Source: Bacteroidia bacterium
GTDB lineage: Bacteria; Bacteroidota; Bacteroidia; Bacteroidales; GWA2-32-17
NCBI GenBank assembly: GCA_016218155.1
Contig: JACREQ010000059.1
Span: 124,001-188,000, forward strand
DNA length: 64,000 bases
Direction: 5' to 3'
A model generated the notes under the pieces. That model did not search any database, was not told the DNA's origin, and was given only the letters and a program-made list of their open reading frames with translations. Shown piece after piece: positions 17,444-25,908 of this stretch (its first letter is position 1; each line of letters opens with the position of its first letter). Made by a program: the position numbers and the translations under genes.

Positions 17444-20404
17444 TTGAATAAAGTATTCTTTTATATTATTATTTTCATAAGTACTTTATTTTCCTTGCAA
17501 ATAAATGCACAGGACACTATTCCACCTGTTTTGCAAGATACTATTTCACTTATTAAAAAGCCAAATACTTCTGGAATTATTATGAAATTCAAGAAAGATA
17601 TTGTGGACTTTGTTAAGGGAGAAATGATTTCAAATGTTTTATCAGTAACAAATAACAAAAATATTGCGGTTAAATTTTATGTAGACATCTCGATTCCTTC
17701 AGACTGGAAGGCCATTACCAAAAAAGATCAACTTTACCAGATAGCACCGGGTGATAGCATATTTATTCCTTTTCATATTCTGCCAAAAGTTAATTTGAAA
17801 GGAAGTACAAGATTTTTATTTACAACATATCTTTATAGTGATAACAACGAGCCATTAGGTTATACTTACTTTTATGGTTTAATTAAAAAGAAAACATCCT
17901 GGGTTTTAACCTCAGATGAGAAAAAAATATATTTATTAAATGGTCAGACAAAAGCTCCATTTAGTATTACTTTGATGAATAATAGTTCAGAAGAACAGGA
18001 TATTCATCTTACACAAAATGCTATTTCAAGAAATACTGCTATATTAGATTCAACCGGTGAAAAAATATCTTCAAATCCACTCACTTTTCGAATCAAATCA
18101 CAATCAGATACAACTTTTCATTATACCTTTTCAAAACAAATAGAACCAAGAAATTACAGACTTATTGATTACGAAGGATATAATCCTTTTAGTGTAGGCG
18201 AAGCTAATAAATATTCAATATTAGCAAATTCAACTTCTCCTAATATGGGCGAAATCAATCAGTTTCGTGCCGGTCAGAAAATTGATTTTATTCAGTTGTC
18301 TGATCAATGGGAAGTAAACAGATATGGTACAGATGTTATCCCTATTATATTTGACATGAATGCATATAATATTTTGGGTGATAATCCTATGATGAATATT
18401 AATTTAAGGGGACAGGCATTTTTAACTGAAACCTCTACATTGGTTTATAACACTCAGTTTAGTTATATGACCAATATTTTTACAACTAATCCTTATGAAA
18501 ATGCAAATCTTTATTTGGGTTATTTTCATTCAAAATTTAATGTTCAATTTGGAAATATTACAGGCGGAGTACTTGGAACTTATCAGAACGGACAGGGACT
18601 TAAAGCCGAATATTATATAAACAAAAATCAGAGAATCGCTGCTTTTTATACAACAAGTCCTCGATTGTTTTCGAAGAATCCACAGTATACAACATTTGGT
18701 TTAGTACATAATTTCCATAACAAACTAGTTCGTTTAACTACACAATTTGGTCATAGCATTAACAACGATCAGCGTAAATTTACCGATGTACTTAACATAA
18801 ATGCGTCTACAAATTTTATTAAAAATCACACATTTGGAATCAGGGCAGGAGTAAGCCGTAATGTCGAACAGGATTCAACTGTTGTTAAATATGGTTTTTT
18901 AGCTGGGGTTTATTATTCCGGAAGGTATTTGCATCAGAAAATGAATACTCATGTTAGTGCAATGTTTAACTCTTCAGAATATGGAATATTTGGTCTCGAA
19001 AGATTAACGGCAAACGTCGGTAACGATTATAAATTAAATGAAAAATGGAGTATTGGTCTTAAAAATAATTTTTATCGTTATCCATTTAGTCAAAATAACA
19101 TTCCATTTTATGATTATCAGTTGAATAATCAATTAAATTTTAACCGATTAAATTCTAAGGTTGGCAATTTCAGTCCATTTGCATTTTATAATTTTACACG
19201 AATACAGGATTTTAGAGTACATTCTCGTGGTCTTGGTCTGAATCTTGGAAAGTATAACATGGCCGATAATTACCGGTATTTTATAAATATTCGCTCTGGT
19301 TACAACTATGCTTTAGATACAATTAGCAAAGAATATTTCTTTTTACAACTTGCCGGTTTCATTCAGGTAAGAACAATATCGTTTATGACACGATATACAC
19401 TAGGAAATTTAAGTGTAAGCAGGAATTATTTTTTATATAACAGTGTGAAAAATCCACAAAATATAAGTCTTACACTTCGCCACCAATATGTGTTTCCACG
19501 ACCGTCATTTGTTATGCAAAATGCAGCAGGGTTTTCATATTCTACATTATCAGGAAAAAGCTTAAATTTAAATCCTGAAATATATTGTTATACAAAAAAG
19601 GGATGGCGTTTTAGAGTTTTTGCAGAAATAAATTTTTCTATCGGAGCCAAATCCAATAATGGACCATCTTATTATGTTTCAAATGGTAGCGAAGAAGTTG
19701 CTGAACCACAATGGTCAAGAAATTTTTATCTGGGGGCAGGTATTCGTAAAGAATTTGGGATTCCCATACCTAAAACAAAAAAGAAATATGGTACAAGTAA
19801 GTTTGTTGCATTCTATGATATTAACGGAAATGGTAAAAGGGAGCGCAATGAAGATTTGTTAGAAAATGTAGTCATAAAAGTCGATGCGTGGGAAATAATT
19901 ACGAATAAAGATGGCGAAGCTGAATTAATTAACGTTCCGGTTGGAGCTTATAATTATAGTGCATTTTCAATTCCTGATTTAAACGGGTGGTTTCCGCACA
20001 TAAATGACACTTTATATTTAACCAAAACTGATTATGTGTTTGTGCCTTTTGTTCGCGGGGTAAAGGTTACGGGTAAAGTTTTTATGGACAGGGAAAAAAT
20101 GGGAGCAGATGCTGAAAAACAATTAGATTTATCGCGCATAAAAATTACTGCAGTAAATGATCGCTCATTTACAACACTTACTTCTTTTGATGGTTCGTTT
20201 GAAATGTATATTCCTATTGGTAAATATGTTCTTACACTTGACGAAAAAGTTCTTGGTGAAAAATATCAGCTACTTCAAAATAATTTCGAGCTCATAATTG
20301 ATGAGAAATTTGATAATCTGTTTGTGCCTTTTTATGTGATCGAGAAACGAAGAAAGGTTAAGGTCATTAAATTTGACAGCAATGGTAACAGAATTGAAGA
20401 ATAA
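17444..20404 (+). CDS. Usher-like outer-membrane beta-barrel protein (appendage locus gene 4)
   Basis: A 986-residue exported protein. The start is TTG at 17444, chosen because it alone gives the signal peptide MNKVFFYIIIFISTLFSLQI; the first ATG is at residue 47. Two Ig-like regions (about 45-150 and 155-260; SNVLSVTNNKNIAVKFYVDI, PFSITLMNNSSEEQDI) precede a long segment (about 290-775) of alternating polar/aromatic strands typical of an outer-membrane barrel. The C-terminus holds a SdrD/carboxypeptidase-regulatory-like domain with a Ca-site-like DINGNGKRERNED (about 793-805) and a second Ig-like domain (VTGKVFMDREK, GSFEMYIPIGKYVLTL). Periplasmic domains flanking a barrel recall chaperone-usher ushers, but length, order and sequence differ from classical FimD. 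It lies 9 nt after subunit B. Export of the subunits through this barrel is inferred. Confidence 0.5.
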   Translation: MNKVFFYIIIFISTLFSLQINAQDTIPPVLQDTISLIKKPNTSGIIMKFKKDIVDFVKGEMISNVLSVTNNKNIAVKFYVDISIPSDWKAITKKDQLYQIAPGDSIFIPFHILPKVNLKGSTRFLFTTYLYSDNNEPLGYTYFYGLIKKKTSWVLTSDEKKIYLLNGQTKAPFSITLMNNSSEEQDIHLTQNAISRNTAILDSTGEKISSNPLTFRIKSQSDTTFHYTFSKQIEPRNYRLIDYEGYNPFSVGEANKYSILANSTSPNMGEINQFRAGQKIDFIQLSDQWEVNRYGTDVIPIIFDMNAYNILGDNPMMNINLRGQAFLTETSTLVYNTQFSYMTNIFTTNPYENANLYLGYFHSKFNVQFGNITGGVLGTYQNGQGLKAEYYINKNQRIAAFYTTSPRLFSKNPQYTTFGLVHNFHNKLVRLTTQFGHSINNDQRKFTDVLNINASTNFIKNHTFGIRAGVSRNVEQDSTVVKYGFLAGVYYSGRYLHQKMNTHVSAMFNSSEYGIFGLERLTANVGNDYKLNEKWSIGLKNNFYRYPFSQNNIPFYDYQLNNQLNFNRLNSKVGNFSPFAFYNFTRIQDFRVHSRGLGLNLGKYNMADNYRYFINIRSGYNYALDTISKEYFFLQLAGFIQVRTISFMTRYTLGNLSVSRNYFLYNSVKNPQNISLTLRHQYVFPRPSFVMQNAAGFSYSTLSGKSLNLNPEIYCYTKKGWRFRVFAEINFSIGAKSNNGPSYYVSNGSEEVAEPQWSRNFYLGAGIRKEFGIPIPKTKKKYGTSKFVAFYDINGNGKRERNEDLLENVVIKVDAWEIITNKDGEAELINVPVGAYNYSAFSIPDLNGWFPHINDTLYLTKTDYVFVPFVRGVKVTGKVFMDREKMGADAEKQLDLSRIKITAVNDRSFTTLTSFDGSFEMYIPIGKYVLTLDEKVLGEKYQLLQNNFELIIDEKFDNLFVPFYVIEKRRKVKVIKFDSNGNRIEE

Positions 20405-20445
20405 AGTTTGAATCAAACTATTAATCTCCTAATTTATTTTATTCA

Positions 20446-20453
20446 TACATTTG
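20446..20453 (+). promoter_or_regulatory. -7 element upstream of thiL (TACATTTG)
   Basis: TACATTTG matches TAnnTTTG and ends 18 nt before the ATG at 20472. It separates thiL from the upstream appendage locus as its own transcription unit. A small palindrome (AGTTT/AAACT, 20405-20419) lies upstream. Confidence 0.5.
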
Positions 20454-20471
20454 CACTTTAATTTTTTATTT

Positions 20472-21503
20472 ATGCAAAAAAAGGTTACTCTATTATCTGA
20501 ATTTGGCGAATTTGGTTTAATTGAACATATAACAAATAACATTAAGAAGATAAATCCGGAAACTATATATGGTATTGGAGATGATGCTGCTGTTCTGGAT
20601 TATTCCAACAAAAAAATATTGGTTACAACAGATTTATTAGTTGAAGGAATTCATTTCAACTTAATTTACACTCCATTAAAACATCTTGGATATAAGTCGG
20701 TTGTTGTAAATTTATCGGATATTGTTGCAATGAATGGAACTCCAAAACAAATTACATTTTCATTAGCAGTTTCTTCAAAATTTTCTGTTGAAGCAATTGA
20801 AGATTTATATGAAGGTGTTCGTCTTGCATGCAATCATTACGGTGTTGATTTAATTGGTGGCGATACTTCAAGTTCCTTAACAGGTTTATTGATTTCGGTT
20901 ACAGCCATGGGCTATGCTAATGAAAACGAAATTGTTTACAGAAACGGAGCAAAAGAAACAGATTTGATTTGTGTGTCGGGAGATTTAGGTGCTGCATACA
21001 TGGGATTGCAATTGCTTGAAAGAGAGAAGACAGTGTTTTCTGAAACTTCTCAAGTTCAACCCGATTTATCCGGTCATGATTATATTTTAGAACGACAGCT
21101 TAAGCCAGAAGCAAGGGTAGACATAATAAAGAAACTGAAAGAAAAGGGAATTCTTCCAACATCTATGATAGATATTTCTGATGGTTTAAGTTCAGAATTA
21201 ATTCATATCTGCAAACAATCTAAAACAGGCTGCAGAATATATACCGAAAAAATTCCAATTGATGCCGAAACATGCAAAATGGCAAATGAATTTAATCTTC
21301 CACCTGAAACAGCAGCCTTAAATGGAGGCGAAGATTATGAATTACTGTTTACAATACCATTATCGGACTTTGAAAAGATAAAATTGATAAAAGGAATTAG
21401 TGTTATAGGAAATATCACAAACGCATCTGAAGGGCTGAATTTAATTTCACCTGACGGCAATTTTATTCAAATAATGGCTCAGGGCTGGAATGCAATAAAA
21501 TAA
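20472..21503 (+). CDS. thiL: Thiamine-monophosphate kinase
   Basis: Phosphorylates thiamine monophosphate to the active cofactor thiamine diphosphate. The 343 residues follow the PurM/ThiL fold: GIGDDAAVLD, TTDLLVEGIHF, the NLSDIVAMNGTP segment, and the ATP-site GGDTSSS. The C-terminal domain has MIDISDGLSSELIHI and NGGEDYELLF. I start at the ATG at 20472 (MQKKVTLLSEFGEFGLI); the ORF's upstream TTG overlaps the -7 promoter box. It stands alone; no other thi gene is in the window. It converges on the M43 protease gene with a 1-nt gap between stops and no evident terminator. Confidence 0.96.
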   Translation: MQKKVTLLSEFGEFGLIEHITNNIKKINPETIYGIGDDAAVLDYSNKKILVTTDLLVEGIHFNLIYTPLKHLGYKSVVVNLSDIVAMNGTPKQITFSLAVSSKFSVEAIEDLYEGVRLACNHYGVDLIGGDTSSSLTGLLISVTAMGYANENEIVYRNGAKETDLICVSGDLGAAYMGLQLLEREKTVFSETSQVQPDLSGHDYILERQLKPEARVDIIKKLKEKGILPTSMIDISDGLSSELIHICKQSKTGCRIYTEKIPIDAETCKMANEFNLPPETAALNGGEDYELLFTIPLSDFEKIKLIKGISVIGNITNASEGLNLISPDGNFIQIMAQGWNAIK

Positions 21504-21504
21504 A

Positions 21505-23598
21505 TTACTCTTTAATTAATTTTAATGTTTGAGACTTCCCGTTTATAGAGACTGTCATAAAATACATGCCTGATTGTAAACTTTGTTTTAACAAATCACT
21601 TATTAATAAACTATATGGTCCTGTGGTATAATTATCCTCAACCGTCGCAATATTTTGACCCAAAACATTTGATAGCTCAAATTTAATTTCTGATTTTTCA
21701 CTTAGGTCAAAGTTTACTGTTGTTTCTTCATTTACTGGGTTTGGAAACAAACTTAAATTATTTGATAAAGAAAGAGGTAATTCATTAACATTTGTTATTT
21801 TCTCTAAATTGATGTCGTCAATATAAATTTCGTTTCCGCCACCTGAAGTAAAAGTAAATTTAACTCTAATGTTTGGTCTGCTCATGAAAAGACCAAGGTT
21901 AATACTTTGCTTAAGCCATTCCGATGTGTCAGGAATAAATGAATTAACAAAAGCACCACCATTTGTTGACAACGCAGCACCAACTTTTGAAAGTCGTGGA
22001 TACCATGTTTGACCACAGTTATATGAGGCATAAACAATTAATTTGTCAGTATTATCAGTATTTTTTTGTGCATAGGCAAATCTGAAAGTAAAAAAATTGT
22101 TAGGGTCGTTGCCCGCAAAAAGAATATTTGGAGAAAATAATTCTGACGTTTGTCCAATATTGTTTATATCGTTTGCAACAAAAACACTAGCCTGCCCATC
22201 ATAAAAAATCGATTGTGTTCTCTCCCAATTAGCATTGGCATTACCTGAAATAAACCAATTTTTAGTAGAATCTAAAGTGTTAACAGGAAATAAATTATTC
22301 TCAAATCCTTCAATCCATGGAACCCCTTCACCTAATAATGAATTTTGTACCTGTATTATGTTACTTTTTGTAAATTGATTTGTTCCTGTGGCATTTGTTA
22401 CAATTAGAGTTGCGCTATAATTTCCAGGGTTGTCATAGGATACAATTGGGTTAAGAGCGTTTGAACTTGATGGGTTTCCGCCAGGGAATGACCAATAAAT
22501 ACTTGAAATAGAATCAGTGTTCCATGTCAAGTTTGTATATTGCAATTGTAAATTGTTACAGGCAAATCGTTTGGAATATGAAAAATCCGGTTCTGGTAAA
22601 CAAACCTGAGCAACAGCACCATTATTTGTTCCTGTTGCAATTAAATTTGCGGGACTCCAAAGATTATTTCTTCCACTTATAGGACTATTAAGGGTTGCAC
22701 GCATTCTGTCTTTCTGTCCGTAGGTAAACATTCTATCGCAATATGCATACTCCATATAATTTTGAACATTATCAAGAAAACCGCAGGTGTTTGCATCTAA
22801 ATCGCAACTTGTATGTCCTATTGTATTTGGTGTATCCGCAACATCATCGTCAAAATTACAGTTAGAGGGGAGTCCTGGCTCGTTTGTACTTCCCCAGGTG
22901 TGAGCAAGGTTTAAATAATGCCCTATCTCATGTGTTAGCGCCCTTGATGTATATACTGTTCCTGTTCCAATACTTCCAACATATGTTGCTAAAATAATTA
23001 CACCGTCTCTGCTTGCACCCCACGACCCCGATACACTAGAGGGATAATATGAATATCCTGCAGCTCCAGACCCTATTGAACTACATGTCCACACATTAAA
23101 ATATTTTGTTCTGTCCCATGAAGGGGATTCTAATTTCGAATCATCATCTGCATTATATGTGTAACTTGTTACGACTCTAACAATCCCGTCTGTACAATTT
23201 CCATTAGGGTCGATAGTTGCCAGTCTGAATTCTATTTTAGAATCTGCTGCAATACCTTTAAATTCTGGAATAATATCAGAAGTATCAGAATTTAGCTTTC
23301 TAAAATCTTCATTTAAAATCCGTACAGCATCTAAAATTTGTGCTTTCGAAATATTTTCTGCGCCATAATTATGTAAAACATGAAAAACAACTGGTATAAC
23401 ATATACTTCTTCTGTTTTATTTTTATTCTGAATATATTCTTTTGTAAACTTTGTTAATTCCGCTTTTGCAGGTAGCGCATCAGGATTTTCAGTTTCAGCT
23501 TTTTTATTAGCCTCATATTCTGAGCACAATCTGGTTTGAGAAAAAACATTTGCAAAAGCAAAAAGAGATACAATTAGAAATAAGAAAAGTTTTTTCAT
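21505..23598 (-). CDS. Secreted M43 (pappalysin/cytophagalysin-type) metalloprotease with T9SS tail
   Basis: An extracellular zinc endopeptidase of 697 residues. The signal peptide is MKKLFLFLIVSLFAFANVFS, starting at the ATG at 23598; the longer ORF start would run through a terminator hairpin. The catalytic site is HEIGHYLNLAH (H223, E224, H227, H233), the HExxHxxGxxH-like form of M43, preceded by IPVVFHVLHN and AVRILNEDFRKLN typical of the family. A PKD-like domain follows (about 355-415; WSFPGGNPSSSNALNPIVSY), then a jelly-roll-type region (about 430-610), and a C-terminal Por_secre_tail T9SS signal (LSLFPNPVNEETTVNFDL ... LIKE). It lies downstream of the C10 protease but behind a strong hairpin. 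Confidence 0.92.
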   Translation of the reverse strand: MKKLFLFLIVSLFAFANVFSQTRLCSEYEANKKAETENPDALPAKAELTKFTKEYIQNKNKTEEVYVIPVVFHVLHNYGAENISKAQILDAVRILNEDFRKLNSDTSDIIPEFKGIAADSKIEFRLATIDPNGNCTDGIVRVVTSYTYNADDDSKLESPSWDRTKYFNVWTCSSIGSGAAGYSYYPSSVSGSWGASRDGVIILATYVGSIGTGTVYTSRALTHEIGHYLNLAHTWGSTNEPGLPSNCNFDDDVADTPNTIGHTSCDLDANTCGFLDNVQNYMEYAYCDRMFTYGQKDRMRATLNSPISGRNNLWSPANLIATGTNNGAVAQVCLPEPDFSYSKRFACNNLQLQYTNLTWNTDSISSIYWSFPGGNPSSSNALNPIVSYDNPGNYSATLIVTNATGTNQFTKSNIIQVQNSLLGEGVPWIEGFENNLFPVNTLDSTKNWFISGNANANWERTQSIFYDGQASVFVANDINNIGQTSELFSPNILFAGNDPNNFFTFRFAYAQKNTDNTDKLIVYASYNCGQTWYPRLSKVGAALSTNGGAFVNSFIPDTSEWLKQSINLGLFMSRPNIRVKFTFTSGGGNEIYIDDINLEKITNVNELPLSLSNNLSLFPNPVNEETTVNFDLSEKSEIKFELSNVLGQNIATVEDNYTTGPYSLLISDLLKQSLQSGMYFMTVSINGKSQTLKLIKE

Positions 23599-23605
23599 AA
23601 AAATT

Positions 23606-23638
23606 AAAGAAAAAAAAGGCTGGCAATTAGCCAGCCTT
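23606..23638 (-). terminator. Terminator/attenuator hairpin between the C10 and M43 protease genes
   Basis: AAGGCTGGC (23616-23624) pairs perfectly with GCCAGCCTT (23630-23638) around AATTA. On the minus strand it is followed by TTTTTTT. It lies 10 nt after the C10 protease stop, and its T run ends about 10 nt before the M43 protease ATG. Confidence 0.85.
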
Positions 23639-23648
23639 AAGAGATTTA

Positions 23649-25787
23649 TTATTTTGTACAAACTATTTTAACCGTTGTTAGCTTATCATTAAATGAGAAG
23701 TTAACAAAGTACATTCCTTGTGAAATTTGTTCTGTAAATGAACTTAAAGGTAAACTGTACGATCCGGCTGTTTCAAATTTGTTATAATTACCAATAACTT
23801 CGCCTAAAACATTTGTTACAGAAATCTTAACGTCAGTTACATCGGTTAATGTGTAACTAATAGTTGCATCGTTGGTAAATGGATTTGGGAATATTCCAGT
23901 ACTAAATTCTGCAAGATTATTTTCTATTCCGGTTAATGTTGAATTGTAGTTTACAGTCCAACCTGCACCCTGATTAGTACTATTTGTCTGGAAACGAAGA
24001 ATTACTTTTGATGCTACAATATCTAATGATGCAGGGGGTAAATTTAATGCGTTATAGCTACCAATTAAAGTTCCTGTGGTATTTTTATAAACTTTTAATG
24101 CATCACCTGCATCACCTGCGGCAAAGTTAAAATCTGGGAAAGTTAATGAAATTGAAGCTGCTGCTGGTGACGGCTGAATATTCCAGGTACAAATTAATGA
24201 TGCTTTATAATCACAAGAATTACTGCCATCGCTTATTGTTCCTGAAGGTGTTGTTAGTGTTTTTGAACCAGTACAAGGAAATGAACTATAGCTTGCATAC
24301 CATCCTGTTGCGTTATTGCTTCCATCAGTAATAAACTCAAGTAACATATTACCCGAAGTTGAGGTAATTGAAGAAGCAGGTAAATTAGCTGCATCATATG
24401 TTGCTAATAAAGGGTCACTTGTAGTTGCGCCATCATAAACTTTAACAAGATCACCTGTTCCTAAATCAAATCTGTCAAATAAAAGTGTAACAAATGATCC
24501 GCAAGCTGGTTGAATTAAATAAAGACAATCCTGATTATCTAAATAATTTTGGTTACCACTGCCATCATTAAATGTACCTGCTGTTCCTGTTATTGTTTTT
24601 GTACCGGAACACCATGTTGGATAATTTGCTGATGGGTAGATATTAATAACTGCACCAAAATTTGTATCAAAAGTATAACCACCACCAGAATTTATTGCAC
24701 CTGCAACAGAAAAATAACCGTTTGCAGATCCACCCCAACCCCAGTTCATGTGAAATTCGTTAGTTGTACCAGTAATATAACCGTCGCAATTCCAAGCATG
24801 ACCAGCAGATGCAGCTGATTCCAATCCTTGATAAACCATAGGCCATTTACTATCAATCTGAGTTTTTAACATGTTTTCCCAGTTTGTTTGAGTATAACTA
24901 GTTTTTTGAACATACTGACAATCTGTAGAATATTTAAAATGACTTTCAAGAGCTGCAGGAATACTTGAAGTTTGTGAACCTGATCCGTCAGCACCATAAT
25001 TCATATTAACAGAAACACTTGCATGAAAACCAATTTTGGCAACTTCTAAGGTTGATGATGAACTTGAAGTACCAAGAACATTTTGCATATTTTCCCAAAC
25101 ATAAGTCTGATTTGCATAATTAACAGTTTGGTTACCATATCCACCATTAGTTATAGTTGAATTTGTATGGGTTCCTGTTCCGGTAGTTGGGTAATTGTAA
25201 TATTTCATACACTGTATCATAGATGTTGCAACACAGCCAACATAAACATGACCACCAGGGCCTGCAGCATCTGCAGGACATAATTCATTATATGGCCAAT
25301 CCTGATTCCAGGTGTGAATAAGTAATGGCATTGTACTTAAAGTTTTTACTGGTGTTGGATTATTGGCAAGAAGCCTTGTCCATTCTGCAGTAGCCTCAGC
25401 AGAAGCAGCTGCTTTTTGTGATATAGCTGAAGCTATCTGATCACGAAAAGCACCCATATAATAACTAAATGTTGGAGGCAGATTATTTGTTGGAAACGCT
25501 CCCTCAAAACTATAACCGATACATGGCATTGCAATATCGTTAGCAGAGATTACTACAAAACCTTCGGTTGAGTTAACATTAAAAACATAATATACAGGTT
25601 CGCTATTTACAACCTCAGTATATGCCAATGAAAGATTAAGTTCGGCTAGTTTAATATCTTTTAGCTGACTAACTTTCAAATAATATAAGTTTTTAGCTGC
25701 AGATTTTGCGGTTTCTACATCTACATTTTTTGCAAATGTTGGCATTGCAAAAAGAATTATAAAAAACATGTAAATAAATGTTCTCAT
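23649..25787 (-). CDS. Secreted C10 (streptopain-type) cysteine protease with CUB-like domains and T9SS tail
   Basis: An extracellular cysteine endopeptidase of 712 residues. In order: signal peptide (MRTFIYMFFIILFAMPTFA, 1-19); a Spi/streptopain-type propeptide (about 22-125; EPVYYVFNVNSTEGFVVISA) that should keep the enzyme inactive before export; and the C10 catalytic domain (about 150-380) with nucleophile C185 in GHVYVGCVATSM, H330 in AGHAWNCDGY and the NWGWGGSANGYF segment. Two CUB-like repeats follow (about 393-500 and 505-610; CSGTKTITG, CTGSKTLTT), and a T9SS sorting tail (FSTGIFPNPFTNDATISY to the end). A -7 box lies upstream and a terminator directly downstream. The combination is typical of secreted Bacteroidota proteases. 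Confidence 0.93.
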   Translation of the reverse strand: MRTFIYMFFIILFAMPTFAKNVDVETAKSAAKNLYYLKVSQLKDIKLAELNLSLAYTEVVNSEPVYYVFNVNSTEGFVVISANDIAMPCIGYSFEGAFPTNNLPPTFSYYMGAFRDQIASAISQKAAASAEATAEWTRLLANNPTPVKTLSTMPLLIHTWNQDWPYNELCPADAAGPGGHVYVGCVATSMIQCMKYYNYPTTGTGTHTNSTITNGGYGNQTVNYANQTYVWENMQNVLGTSSSSSTLEVAKIGFHASVSVNMNYGADGSGSQTSSIPAALESHFKYSTDCQYVQKTSYTQTNWENMLKTQIDSKWPMVYQGLESAASAGHAWNCDGYITGTTNEFHMNWGWGGSANGYFSVAGAINSGGGYTFDTNFGAVINIYPSANYPTWCSGTKTITGTAGTFNDGSGNQNYLDNQDCLYLIQPACGSFVTLLFDRFDLGTGDLVKVYDGATTSDPLLATYDAANLPASSITSTSGNMLLEFITDGSNNATGWYASYSSFPCTGSKTLTTPSGTISDGSNSCDYKASLICTWNIQPSPAAASISLTFPDFNFAAGDAGDALKVYKNTTGTLIGSYNALNLPPASLDIVASKVILRFQTNSTNQGAGWTVNYNSTLTGIENNLAEFSTGIFPNPFTNDATISYTLTDVTDVKISVTNVLGEVIGNYNKFETAGSYSLPLSSFTEQISQGMYFVNFSFNDKLTTVKIVCTK

Positions 25788-25813
25788 GTGTTGCTTTTTT
25801 TAACGTTTAACTA

Positions 25814-25821
25814 CAAATATA
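25814..25821 (-). promoter_or_regulatory. -7 element of the C10 protease promoter (TATATTTG)
   Basis: Minus-strand TATATTTG matches TAnnTTTG and ends 26 nt before the protease ATG. No clear -33 element. Confidence 0.5.
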
Positions 25822-25908
25822 CAGTCTTTAATTTATAAGAAAAAATAATTGTTTCTTTTTTGTAAAGTCAAGACACGGGAACTAAGCTAAAGGTTGCAGG
25901 CATTTTAT

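Noticed and set aside
14877-20404. Interpretation of the appendage locus as T9SS/gliding machinery or as Mfa1/FimA-type (type V) pili
   Set aside because: No T9SS core protein features are present, and the subunits lack lipobox cysteines and the N-terminal cleavage site of type V pilins.
20405-20419. Palindrome AGTTT/AAACT after the usher-like gene as a terminator
   Set aside because: The stem is short and A/T-rich, and no T run follows.
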